64,000 nucleotides of DNA from Chamaelirium japonicum (lineage: Eukaryota > Streptophyta > Magnoliopsida > Liliales > Melanthiaceae), in the NCBI GenBank assembly GCA_947650365.1, contig OX393552.1, positions 44,541,740 through 44,605,739 of the forward strand, in the 5' to 3' direction. Position numbers and translations under genes: made by a program. The notes under the pieces are model-generated. The model worked only from the letters and a program-made list of their open reading frames with translations, was not told the origin of the DNA and made no database searches. Shown in pieces: positions 19,636 through 31,324 of this stretch. The number at the start of each line of letters is the position of its first letter. Position 1 is the stretch's first letter.

Positions 19636-20846
19636 TCAGCCTCCACCACCAAGGGCGGTGACGGCACAATGTCCATCACGACGGCGGAGACTACCTGACG
19701 GCACGGAGGACGGCCACCTCCTGGAGAGCTGCCCTACGGACTTGAGGCTGATGAAGTAGCGGGCGAAGACGCGAAGCTTGCGGTTAAGTTAGCAAGAAAA
19801 ATTTATTAGCTTAGACATAGTAATTAAGGATGTTCTTACACATTTTGGGAGATTACCATAATAAATACAAAAACAAAAATTTATACAATTTTTTTTTTTC
19901 ATTTTTGGAACTGCCACAATAAATTTGAAAAGTTGAAGTAAAACCTATACACATATGGGAGGTAATGTACGTATAAGATAAACCTATACATTATACTCTC
20001 ATATTACCTAGCTATTTTTTCTCTTACTGTCTCCTCCAAAAATGAGTCGCAGTTCAACTAGTTCGATAATATCTTTGATATACTTTTGATCTGTTATGTT
20101 ACTTCTTCTGAAATATGTTTTATTTGCTTTTCTTCTGCTACTTCATTATTATTGTATTATATCTTTGATATAGGATGATGAAGTAGGCAATATCCATGGC
20201 ACTATCGTGGTTGCGATACGAAGTGGGAAAGGAATATCTTTCCCACTACGTATCGCAACCACGATAGTACCATGGATATTGCCTACTTGATCATCCTATA
20301 TCAAAGGTATAATACAACAATAGTGAAGTAGCAGAAGAAAAACAAACAAAACAGATTTCACATGAAATAACATAACAGATCAAATGTATATCAAAAGTAT
20401 TACCGAACTACTTGAACTGCGGCTAATCTTTGGAGGAGACAGTAGCAGAAGAAGTAGCTAGTTGTATACGAATATAATGTATAGGTTTATCTTATAGGCA
20501 CATTACCTCCCATATGTGTATAGGTTTTACTTCAACTTTTCAGATTTTTTGTGGCAGTCCCAAAAATTTTAAAAAAATTTTGTATAAATTTATACTTTTG
20601 TATTTATTGTGGCAATCTCCCAAAATGCGTAAGAACATCCTTAATTACTCTGTCTAAGTTAATAATTTTTTATTGCTAACCTGACTGCAAGGTTCGCGTC
20701 TTCGCCCCCTTCTTCACCAGCCTCAAGTCCATAGGCTAGCTCTCCAGGAGGTAGTCGCCCTTCGTGCTGTCAGGTAGTATCCGTCGATGTCGTCGTGATG
20801 GACATCGTGTCGTCGCTGCCCCTGGTGGTGGAGGGGGGACTTTTCA
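19636..20846. repeat. Large palindrome, arms ~600 bp (copy A)
   Basis: The left arm 19636-20230 and right arm 20238-20846 are reverse complements at about 90% by eye. The centre is a hairpin of GATACGAAGTGGGAAAGG against CTTTCCCACTACGTATC at about 20217-20252. The outer parts are GC-rich (CACGACGGCG, GAGGCGGCC-like) and the inner parts AT-rich. A third copy of GGCACTATCGTGGTTACGAT follows at 20854, and a second direct copy of the GC-rich part precedes at 19434-19560. It resembles a foldback transposon. A transcript would make a long double-stranded hairpin. Confidence 0.88.
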
Positions 20847-20947
20847 GATGGCACTATCGTGGTTACGATACGAAGTGGGAGGGGAATATGGGTTGCTACG
20901 GATACGAGGCTAACGACAGAAACGAGAGAACTTGTTGAAGTTGGTAA

Positions 20948-20995
20948 AATCTCTCTCTCTCCCTCTCTCTCTCTTTCTTTCTCTCTCTCTCTAAT
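20948..20995. repeat. CT microsatellite
   Basis: An interrupted TC dinucleotide run. The copy-B counterpart (53902-53958) is longer, so the tract has changed length since the duplication. Confidence 0.9.
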
Positions 20996-22301
20996 AGATA
21001 TCTGAACTTTTGTACGGATTGTAGAAGAAGGGGCTTTCAAGATCGTTAAAATCAATAATCGCGTAACTGCCTTATTATATGGGTATTGGTACGAAAGTGC
21101 ACATGTACACTCAAGATCTTCAAAACATAGTTTCACAATGACTTTAATTAGGTAAAGTAAATTACCATAGCATCTTTTATCTCTCACGATAGAGTAGTTA
21201 ATGCATTGATCTCTCAAGTATGTTTTTAAACTATTTAGCTAATTTCACATTGGTCCCTCAAGTATGTTTTTAAACTCACTACATAAAAAAGGATTAAAGA
21301 CAATCACAAGCGTTGTTATAAGTCTCTATAAATGCCACTAAAACTTCTAATGACGACTTAATAGCGACCAGTTCAATCGTTGCTAAAGGTTATGTCGCTA
21401 TATAACATATAACGATTAAGTTTGATTGCCGCTAGATGTCAAAAAACTGGCGGCACATATTATTAGCTATAGTGACAATTGTTTTTTTCGTGATTAATAT
21501 TTTACTAAAATAAATTTATTTTATTTTATAAAAATGCTTCACTAAAATTCTGACTTTAACAATAGATCATCTAAGCCACTATAAATTCAAAGATTAGCGA
21601 CGATCGTAGATGACATTATAGCTCCAATGTTTAGTGACGGTCACGTCCAACACTAGAAATACAAAGGTTTAGGTGGCGTTCATGGTGGCCATAAAATCTT
21701 GTACTAATAGCGGCAATCATAATTACTATTATAATTCTATCTTTTAGTACTATTATATCTTCTACAGAGAGCCATTTTCAAGATCAACAATTTTTCTTTT
21801 TTATTAATTCTTTATGAAATTTTAAGCCGCTAGAGAGAGGACAAAATTAATAACACGTGATATACAATCCAATAAATATCAATAGAATTCTCATAACTTG
21901 AAAAACAAGATGTCTCAAAAACCGAATGTGCTTGCCTCACCAAGCCTTTTAACTAAAACCATAAGGAATATTTGAGACACATGTTTAAAACTACAAAATG
22001 ATGAACATGTGTCCAACTAAGAAGCACTGACACTGGTACGAGGACATGGGTACGACACGACACGGGTACGCCGACACGATAAATCCTAAAAAAGGGGGAC
22101 ACTGGTACGGCGGGGACACGACAAAATAAATTAATATTTTATGTATGTTTTTAATTCATATAAATTTCAATAACTGAAAAAACCTCATAAAAAATAACTA
22201 AAATAAAATTTTAATGCACACTGAATCGCAACCGTTAATTACACTTAGCCCAATCGGTGAATTGTACACAGCCTTAAATGACATGGAAAAGAACAGTTGT
22301 G
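20996..22301. other. Non-coding duplicated DNA with CACTA-like subterminal sequence
   Basis: CACTACATAAAAAAGG at 21276-21291 looks like a degenerate CACTA (En/Spm) terminus. It is followed by short words of the type GCCACTA, GCGAC and TAGCGAC in both orientations to about 21760, as in CACTA subterminal regions. From 22030 there are GACACGGGTACG-type words, mirrored at 22600-22680. No transposase is present. Confidence 0.4.
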
Positions 22302-22523
22302 TTTTAGTTTTGGCTTCAACCTATCTGAAATCTCAGAGGATCAGATAGGTTAAAACTAAAATTGAATCATAACCTTCTGTTATAACCAACCTGACGAGTG
22401 AATCACACTCAGGCCCAAATGGCATGCATAAGAACTACTGCGATTCAATTTTGGCTTCAACCTATCTGATCCTCTAAGGTTTTAACCTCAGAGGATCAGA
22501 TAGGTTGAAGCTAAAACTGAATC
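22302..22523. repeat. Two consecutive hairpins sharing one arm sequence
   Basis: Hairpin 1 (22302-22367) pairs TTTTGGCTTCAACCTATCTG with CAGATAGGTTAAAACTAAAA. Hairpin 2 pairs 22455-22475 (CTTCAACCTATCTGATCCTC plus T) with 22490-22510, 21 bp without a mismatch and a 14-base loop. Both are kept in copy B (about 55270-55333 and 55408-55489). A MITE or a small-RNA precursor are both possible. Confidence 0.75.
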
Positions 22524-23417
22524 ACAACAGCTTATGAACCGACCCTATATCGAACAGCTCGTCGTGTTCGGCGCATGTCCGACTCCTGGAAGCACGTGAG
22601 ACACAGCACATGTGTGTCCATTGCGTGTCCGGCGAGTGTCAGTGTTGGACACGTGTCCCACACGGGTACGGGGGCCTGAGAAATTATCCATGCTTCCTAG
22701 CCCGACCCACTCGACAATTCCCACTTCACTCCTAGGTAAATCGAGAGGAGGAGGAGTTGAACCCACAACCTCCTCACCAAAACATCAGATGCTTTGCCAA
22801 CCATATGCTTAAATTCTTCAATCTTGATTTTGTTCTTACATGGGTACATAACATTGTTGGAAAATACATTGGATCTATTTCAATATATAACATTATTGAA
22901 AATGATTATATTGGATTCTTGTGGATTCCAATTGGAAAACAAAAAAGGTCAAAACTGTGCCAGCACACTGTATTATAAACTTTAATATTGTTGATCTTGT
23001 ACCATAACTAGATTGATTTCCTTGTTCCAAAATCTCTAGTCAGTTTAATAAGTAACCAAGATAGTTATGAAGTTAATCTTGCTAGGGCTGATGAGCTCTT
23101 AAAGCACCTCTTTGATTCCGTTAGTCAATATTTTAGAAATTGTTTTATCATGAAAACTACGCAGTGAGCTAAGCTTGAACTGCTGCACTGATTGACATTG
23201 TTTTTCTTTGGAGTGTGAAGAGTCTAATTTACTTTTTTAAAAGCTCTCTTTTAAACGCATCCCTCTTAGCCAAGACATCATAATCATGTCCAAGCAAAAA
23301 TGACATAAGGAAGCAGGAAAACCATCCCTTCCAAGGGCCTTGTCTTGATCAAATTCCTTTGCCACTTTTTATGATCCTTTATTCAGAACCTCCCTCTTTA
23401 GACACAAAGAAGCCGCT
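22524..23417. other. Non-coding duplicated DNA left of the gypsy element
   Basis: No gene recognised. Overlapping frames at 22757-22985 recur in copy B but lack domains. GACACGTG-rich words at 22590-22680 may be the right end of the element noted from 22030. The last five bases, CCGCT, are the left target site of the gypsy element. Confidence 0.4.
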
Positions 23418-24954
23418 TGATGGAGACATCCGGCTACCCATCACACGAGTGTACGGACGTCGACGGAGGCGGGCTGCACATTCGACGTCACTATGGCTTG
23501 GAGGATAATGGGCCCAGCGCATCTTTGGCCCAACTGCTGCATTGACGTTCAGAAGGAATTATTTGTGATTCTTATATCTACAAGGGGTTATTTGTATATT
23601 GTGTTGTTTATGTTTGTATTTCAGTGGCTGCAATTCCAACCGATGGGCATGAGGGTGTAATGGGTTGGTGGGTTATCTGTTAATAGTAGTGGGTGTAGTT
23701 TTCTTTTCTGTTGTTGGGAGTAGTGGGTGTAAAGGGTAGTTAATAGTAGTGAGTGTAGTTTTCTTTTCAGTTTTTAGTTATTGGGAAGACAAAAAGGGAA
23801 GGAGATTGATGTACTTGGCATTGATGGTTTAATGAAAAGAAATCTATTTTTTCTATTCAGTGGATTCCGACCCCTCTCTCTCTCTCTCCTTTTCTTTTCT
23901 GTTCCTGTGAGCCTGTCCCTACCCCGAGCCTGAACCCACACCACTTCCTCACGGTGTCGACTACCACCCAAAGCCCAGTCGCCCCACCTCCCCGACACTG
24001 GCCCCGCCCGCCGGCCTGATGCGCTGCCACCCAAAGCTCGACCACCCCACCTCCCTGACGCCGGCCCCGCCCGCCGGCCTGTAGCGCCGCCACCCAAAGC
24101 CCGACCGCCCACCTCCCTGATACCGGCCCCGCCCATCGGCCTGAGGCGCCGCCACCCGAGCCCCGGCCGCCCCACCTCCTCGATGCCGGCCCGCCCGCCG
24201 GCCTGTGGCATCGCCACCCGAAGCTAGGCCGCCCCTCCTTCTCGACGCCGGCCAACTCGGCTGGAACCCGTCCACTGGTTCGTGGTCTTGACCACCGTCC
24301 GAGATCAGGTCGCCGCCCATAGTCTGTTTACTTTGATTGGCACCAACGACTCTTGTAGCAACCATTCTCCGGTACCTGCGGCTTCGACTGTTGGACGCCC
24401 TACTTTGCAGGCTTCTGACTCCTCTCGCAGACCACACAATTTTCGATCACGAAGTCCGCATTGGGAATGCGAGTTCCGCCGTATGAAACCCATCGTCTAC
24501 TTGTGGAAGTTTGCTCTTCGTGAAGTCGTCTATCCATTCCTTGCACCTGCATCGTATTACATCCAGTTTAGTTCTTCTTTGAGCATGATCAATATGTGAA
24601 AATTACTACTGCTGATTTGTGCATATAATTGATCACATATATTACTCTTAACATTAACCAATTAAGCCTACCCAGATTTGAAATCCTTGCGGTTATTTAG
24701 ACTTCCACTGTTAATTATAGATTTGTTCCATATACCAACGGAAGCTTCTACGCTTCCAACGACCCAATCGCTTCCTTATTTTAGATTGACTCGCATTACA
24801 AAACTGCAATTGCCTATTTAATATCATATTCATCTAGTGTTAAACTTTGCTTATAATTGAATCAGTACTTGTTAAAGTTAATAGTTGGATACTTGTCTCA
24901 ATTGTTTGCTGATTTTGCATATCACTTAGGCATTTTATCAATGGTCCTACGCCA
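23418..24954 (+). repeat. 5' LTR of gypsy copy A (1537 bp)
   Basis: Begins TGATGGAGAC and ends CCTACGCCA, three bases before the primer-binding site. Around 23953-24256 it holds a GC-rich run of ~62-bp tandem units with CCCGCCCGCCGGCCTG. Frames there (for example 23774-24437 minus) encode Gly/Arg-rich low complexity and are not genes. Confidence 0.92.
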
Positions 24955-24957
24955 GTT

Positions 24958-24969
24958 TGGTATCAGAGC
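24958..24969 (+). promoter_or_regulatory. Primer-binding site, gypsy copy A
   Basis: TGGTATCAGAGC, complementary to the 3' end of initiator tRNA-Met, three bases after the LTR. Confidence 0.9.
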
Positions 24970-25073
24970 AAGGTCAGTATAGAGAACCAATGTAATTTGC
25001 ATACATATACGTATTAGAGTGCATACGTCTCCATAGTGGCCTAGAAATCGACTCCCAAGAATCCCACTTCATT

Positions 25074-26190
25074 ATGGAACCCACTCTAGCTGACGTGATA
25101 AAACCTTAAATGAATTAGCCGCCACAGTGCAAGCGGCTAATGAAGCCCGTCGAGCATCGGACCACGAAACCAAAACTCGCTTCCATCAAATAGAAACCCA
25201 ACTCCAACAAGGTTTGGATCGTAATATGGGCGAGGGATCGCAAATAGGCGGTAATGGTGAGCGTGAAAGGTAAGCTAAAAATGTCTTTAGACATCAGCCA
25301 TCGTACTCGCCACCCTACCAAGGTCGTCATGGGCAGGGTCCTAACCCTGTTTTCTGGAACAATTTCGATCAAGATCCGGATGAATGAGCGATGAGGAGTA
25401 TCAGGTTGGATGCTCTGGCCTTTGATGGTCGGTTGGACCCAAAAGCATTTTCAGATTGGGTGTTTGACATAGATCACTTCTTTCAATGATATAACCTATC
25501 GGAAGATCGTAGACTCTGATTTGTTAAGATGAAATTGATTGGCAATGCCAAACTTTTCTGGCAAAATGTGGAGCAGAGCATCCACAAGCGGCACCAACCC
25601 CCAATAGTTGATTGGGAGGAGATGAAGGAAAATCTTAAGGAAAAGTACCTACCTCAAACCTATCAAGCCGACCTACTAGATAAATGATAGAATTTGAAGC
25701 AAGGAAGCAGGACAGTAAGTGATTACATCGCTTAGTTCGATGAACTAATTATGAGATGTAACACTATTGAGGATGAGGCCGTCACCTTATCAAGATTCCG
25801 AGCTGGATTACGTGATGACTTAAGGAGAGAACTTTTCATTTGTGAAATCACTACCCTAGAACAAGCCTTCACCATAGCCCAGAATTGTAAATAGTTCCTT
25901 AGATCTCAATTCCCAAAACGTTTTGAACCTGGAAGTACACCCAATACTTTTCAAATTCCTGGTAGCAAGGCCCCTATTGGGCCACCCCAATACAAGCCTA
26001 CTACCACCAATCCCATTAGTGGAAGAGACAATAGAGGCAAAGGAATATTGGGCAAGGCACCTCGAACTTGAAGTCGAGTCCAGTGTTTTCGATGTCATGG
26101 CTTTGGACATATGGCTGCTCAATGCCCTAACAAAGAAATCCCCAAAAATCCGATAATTGAGAAGCAAGAGGAGGATGACGAAGCTCTATG
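25074..26190 (+). pseudogene. gag of gypsy copy A, broken
   Basis: The same start context as copy B (ATGGAACCCACTCTAG) opens a Retrotrans_gag-type capsid region. A base is missing at about 25106 compared with copy B, and stops follow at several points (for example TAA near 25271, TGA near 25385, TGA after the HFFQ codons near 25487, TAG near 25734). A CCHC nucleocapsid knuckle (CFRCHGFGHMAAQC) is encoded near 26083-26125. Confidence 0.85.
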
Positions 26191-26390
26191 AGAGGATGTG
26201 TATGATCCGAATGACTTTTCCCTTGAAGATGAGTATGGGGATGATGGGGAGCACTTGTGATGTATCAGAACACCTACTGAAGGGTACTCTGGTGCTTCAT
26301 CCCTAGGGGTTGTTCGATGTGCACTAACCCACCCAAAAGAAAGCGATGATTGGAGGCGAACGACTATCTTTAGCACAATTGTCAAATGTG

Positions 26391-29300
26391 GGGACAAGAA
26401 CTGTAAGGTGATAATTGACAGTGGGAGTTGCATCAATATTGTCTCCGCAAGCGTCATCTCTCGGCTTGGCTTTTCACCGGTACCACACCCTACTCCTTAT
26501 AAGGTTTCATGGGTTGACACAACATCTATACCCATCAAAGAAAGATGTTTGGTCCCTATTCAATTCCTTGCCTATAAAGATAAAGTATGATGCGATATCA
26601 TTCCGATGGATGTTGGGCATGTCATTTTAGGGCGACCTTGGCTGTTTGACCTGGATCTATGGTCGCTCTAACTCATGCTCATTCATTTTTGAAGGAAGAC
26701 GGATCAAGCTGACCCCTCTTCAACCTAAGCCCACTGACAAGGTTAAACAAAAAGAACCTTCAAAAGAAAAGGGGTTGCATATCATTAGTCCCACAGAGTT
26801 TGAGGACATATCTAAAGAGTCCATTATGTTTGCCCTAGTCACCAAGGAGGTCACTGTGGAATTTCAAGACAATTTCCCGAAAGAAGTTATCCCTGTCTTG
26901 AAAGAATTTGAAGACATTTTTCCAGAAGATCTTCCAAATCACCTGCCCCCAATGCGTGACATACAACACGCCATTGACCTCGTTCCGGGAGCCTCATTAT
27001 CAAATCTACTCCATTACAGGCTCAATCCTACTGAGCATGCAGAACTCAAGCGTCAAGTGGACGATTTGTTACAAAAGGGATTTATCAAAGAAAGCCTCAG
27101 TCCTTGTGCTGTCCCCGCTCTCCTTACCCCTAAGAAAGATGGATCCTGGAGAATGTGTGTGGATAGCAGGGCCATCAACAGAATCACGGTAAAATACCAT
27201 TTTTCCATCCCGTGTTTAGATTATATGCTCGATATGATGGCTGGTGCCACTATTTTTTCAAAGATCGACTTGAAGAGTGGATACCATCAAATTCGAATCC
27301 GACCCGGAGATGAGTGGAAGACCGCCTTTAAAACAAAGGATGGTCTATACGAATGGATGGTGATGCCCTTTGGATTATCCAATTCCCCTAGTACTTTTAT
27401 GCGTGTCATGACGCAGGTACTACGACCATTCATAGGCAAATTCCTTGTGGTGTATTTTGACGATATACTCATCTATAGTAGGTCCACAAAGGAACATATT
27501 GATCACCTCAAGCAGGTCTGCTACACCCTAAGGAAGGAAAGTTTGTACGCCAATTTTAAAAAGTGCTCTTTCCTTACAGACCAAGTTATATTCTTAGGAT
27601 TCATTGTATCCTCAGAAGGGGTGTCTGCTGACCCACAGAAGGTCAACGCGATAGTAGAATGGCTAATTCCCAAGACCATCCATGATGTGAGGAGTTCCCA
27701 TGGATTGGCCACCTTCTACTGACGTTTCATCAGGAATTTCAGCACTATTATGTCTCCAATCACATATTGCCTAAAGAAAGGGGAGTTTCGATGGTCGAAT
27801 GCCGCCGCCCGTGCGTTCGACGAGATTAAGAAGCGAATGACCGAAGCACCAGTAATGTGTATGCCCGATTTCATAAAAGCTTTTGAAGTTGCATGCGATA
27901 CTTCCGGTGTTGGAATTGGTGGAGTCCTAAGTCAAGAAGGACATCCTATTGCCTACTTCAGCGAGAAGTTGAACGAAGCAAAACAAAAGTACTCCACCTA
28001 CGACAATGAGTTCTATGCGGTAGTCCAAGCCCTGAGATATTGGCGTCATTATCTCTTACCGCAAGAATTTGTCTTATACTCGGACCATGAAGCCCTAAGG
28101 TACCTAAAATCTCAGAAAAAGGTGAATTTTCAACATGGTCAATGGGTAGCTTTTCTACAAGCCTACATGTTTGTTCTTAAACATAAAGCAGGAGTTGAGA
28201 ATAAAGCTGCATATGCATTGAGTCGAGGAATGACCCTATTACTTGTTGTCAGTGCAGAAGTTATCTGGTTCGAGAAGCTCAAGGAAGAATACGAGTCATG
28301 CCCAGACTTTGGAGATGTCTATAAGGATCTGAAGAACGAACTGATTCGAGAAGTAGACGACTTCTATCTCCAAGATGGGTACCTGTTCCGAGCTAATAAA
28401 TTGTGTATTCCTCGCACTTCAGCTCGAGAATTTTTGATCTGGGAAATACACGCTGGAGGTCTGTCCAGACATTTTGGGCGAGATAAGACTATTGAAGAGG
28501 CTAAACGACAATTCTTTTGGCCAAGTCTGAAGCGTGATGTTGCTAAATTAATTGGCCAGTGTCGCACGTGCCAAATGTCCAAACAACGTAAGCGTAATAC
28601 AGGTCTATATACTCCTTTGTCCATACCTGACCGTCTATGGCAAGATGCGAGTATGGATTTTGTGCTCGGATTACCTCGCACCTTTCAAAAGAATGACTCC
28701 ATTTTTGTCATCGTTGACCGATTCTTGAAAATGGTCCATTTTGTTCCGTGTTCTAAAACCTTTGATGCTTCCAAGGTGGCAAAGCTTTATTTTGATAATG
28801 TTGTAAAGTTACATGGACTTCCTAAGTCTATTGTTTCTGATCGAGATGTTAAATTTACAAGCTACTTTTGGAAGACCTTGTGAGCGATGATGGGAACCAA
28901 GCTTAAATTCTCAACCGCTTACCATCCCCAAACCGATGGGCAGACCGAAGTGGTCAATCACAGTTTAGGGAGCTTATTACGTTGCCTTGTGGGTGAAAAT
29001 AATAGGAATTTGGATTCAATCCTATGAGTCGCCGAGTTTGTATATAATAATTCCATCAATAGGAGTATAGGCATGAGTTCATTTGAAATCGTCCACGGGT
29101 TTAAACCTAACAAGCCTATATGTCTTCTCCCTATGTCACCATACACAGAAATCTCTGAGTCTGCACAGTCACTTGCACAACATATGCATGATTTGCATCA
29201 TAATATCAGCAAGCAAATTGAAAAAAGCAATATCAGCTATAAAACTTATGCAGATTCTCGAAGACGTTATAAGGAGTTTAAAATTGGTGATTATGTGATG

Positions 29301-29757
29301 GTTAGGCTCCGACCCGAACGGTATCCTTTAGGAGCCGTAAAAAAATTGCAGGCTCGTAGTTCGGGACCTTTTAAAATTTTGAAGCGAATTGGTCAAAACG
29401 CTTATGTCGTGGACTTACCGTTGGATTACGGGATCAACTCAATATTTAACGTAGAAGATTTGGATAGCTTTAAAGGTTCAGCAGTAGTTCCAAGTGACCA
29501 TTCTTTCAACCTAACCTTGAAGTTTCTGATAGCCTTATACCTGATATTGTACCGCTACCACATCCTCGCCGCACAAAACGAATAGATTGACGATATTCTC
29601 GATGAATATATAATTTCTACATGAGAAGGTGGCTTTCAGCGATATCTAGTTAGATGGAGGGATCGACCCGACTCCGAGGGCACTTGGGTTACTCGAGATG
29701 ACATACAACGTTTGTCTCCAGATTTACTCGAGCACTATCAGAGCAAGCATGACTTAA
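26391..29757 (+). pseudogene. pol of gypsy copy A, broken (PR-RT-RH-IN-chromodomain)
   Basis: Protease: IDSGS motif near 26415. RT spans roughly 26950-27480, with [13 protein letters not shown] and the active-site YFDDILIYS near 27451-27477. RNase H starts near 27890 (CDTSGVGIGGVLSQEG). Integrase has the HHCC zinc region at 28449-28580 (HAGGLSRHFGRD ... CRTCQMSK) and a D,D-E core from about 28656. A chromodomain-like C-terminus lies near 29625-29750 (FQRYLVRWRDRPDSEGTWVT). Stops include TGA at 27720 (absent from copy B), TGA near 29026, TAG near 29583 and TGA near 29620; the last three are shared with copy B. Confidence 0.92.
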
Positions 29758-29794
29758 ACTCGAAAGGGTCGATTTCTCACTACTCCGGGAGGAT

Positions 29795-31324
29795 TGATGG
29801 GGACATCTGGTCACCCATTACACGAGTGTACGGACATCGAATGAGGCGGGCTACACATTCGACATCACTATGGCTTGGAGGATAATGGGCCCAGCGTATC
29901 TTTGGCCCAACTGCTGCATTGAGATCCAGAATAAGTTATTTGTGATTCTTATATCTACAAGGGGCTATTTGTATATTGTGTTGTTTCTGTTTGTCTTTTA
30001 GTGGCTGTAATTCCAACCAATGTGTATGAGGGTGTAATGGGTTGGTGGGTTATCTGTTAATAGTAATGGGTGTAGGTTTTTTTTCAGTTGTTAAGAGTAG
30101 TGGGTGTAAAGGATAGTTAATAGTAGTGGGTGTAGTTTTCTTTTCAGTTTTCAGTCATTAGGAAGATAAGAAGGGAAGGAGATTGCTCTTCTCGGCATTT
30201 GGCATTGATGGTTTAAAGAAAAAAAATCTCTCTTTCTATTCGGTGGATTCCGACCGACCTCTCTCTCTATATATATCTCTCCTTTCTTTTCTTTTCTGTT
30301 CATGTGAGCCTGAGCCTACCCCTAGTCTGAACCCACACCACTTCCTCACGGTGTCGACTGCCTCCCAAAGCCCGGCCGCCCCACCTCCCCGACACCGGCC
30401 CCGCCCGCCGGCCTGAGGCGCCGCCACCCGAAGCCCGACCTCCCCGACGCCGGCTCCGCCCGCCGGCCTGTGGCGCAGCCACCCGAAGCCCGACCGCCCA
30501 CCTCCTTGACACCCGCCCCGCCCGCCGGCCGGAGGCGCCGCCACTCGAACCCCGGCCGCCCCACCTCCTCGACGCCGGCCCGCCCGCCGGCCTGTGGCAT
30601 CGCCACCCGAAGCCCGGCCGCCCCTCCTTCTCGACGCCGGCGAAGTCGGCTGGAGCCCGTCCACTGGTCCGTGGTCTTGACCACCGTCCGAGATCAGGCC
30701 GCCGCCCACAGTCCGTCTACTTTGATTGGCACCAACGACTCTTGTAGCAACCATTCTCCGGTACCTGCGTCTTCGACTGTTGGACGCCCTACGTTGCAGG
30801 CTTCCGACTCCTCTCGCAGACCACAGAATTTCCGATCACGCGAGTCCCACCGTATGAAAACGTCGTCTAATTGTGGAAGTCTGCTCTTTGTGAAGTCGTC
30901 TATCCGTTCCTTGCACCTGCATGGTATTAGATCCAGTTTAGTTCTTCATTGAGCATGATCAATATGTGAAAATTACTACTACTAATTTGTGCATATAACT
31001 GATCACATATATTACTCTTAACATTAACCTATTAAGCCTACTCAGTTTTGAAATCCTTGCAGTTATTTAGACTTTTATTGTTAATTATAGATTTGTTCCC
31101 TATACCAACGGAAGTTTCTACGCTTCCAACGACCCAATCGCTTTCTTATTTTAGATTGACTCGTATTACAAAACTGCAATTGCCTATTTAATATCATATT
31201 CATCTAGTGTTAAACTTTGCTTATAATTGAATCAGTACTTGTTAAAGATAATAGTTGGATACTTGTCTCAATTGTTTGCTGATTTTGCATATCACTTAGC
31301 CATTGTATCAATGGTCCTATGTCA
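29795..31324 (+). repeat. 3' LTR of gypsy copy A (1530 bp)
   Basis: Begins TGATGGGGAC after the purine-rich CCGGGAGGAT and ends CCTATGTCA. Against the 5' LTR I count about 26 differences in the first ~265 bases, so the insertion is old. Confidence 0.92.

Larger units (their letters stand above)
5181..31324 (+). repeat. Segmental duplication, copy A (interrupted by a MULE)
   Basis: From GGTAGAGTCCG at about 5181 the sequence is collinear with copy B from about 47172, apart from insertions in one copy or the other. Shared order: nested GGGTTATTTTGAC MITEs, several small MITEs, a GGGTCG-rich hAT MITE, a 157-bp hAT MITE, a ~1.2-kb palindrome, unassigned DNA and a Ty3/gypsy element. Copy A alone has the 11.8-kb MULE and a 264-bp inner MITE. 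Differences between copies are a few percent by eye. The right end is unknown because copy B leaves the window inside the gypsy 3' LTR. Confidence 0.9.
23418..31324 (+). mobile_element. Degenerate Ty3/gypsy (chromovirus-like) element, copy A
   Basis: The 7.9-kb element has both LTRs (23418-24954 and 29795-31324), an initiator-Met primer-binding site and a purine tract before the 3' LTR. It carries broken gag and pol frames in the order protease, RT, RNase H, integrase, which is the Ty3/gypsy order. A chromodomain-like segment follows integrase. Flanking pentamers are CCGCT (23413-23417) and CCGCC (31325-31329), a one-mismatch target-site duplication. Several stops make it non-autonomous. Confidence 0.93.

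Noticed and set aside
23774-24437. Gly/Arg-rich minus frames of 130-160 codons in LTRs (also at 30236-30754, 56822-57419, 63319-63812)
   Set aside because: They lie wholly within the GC-rich 62-bp LTR repeats.
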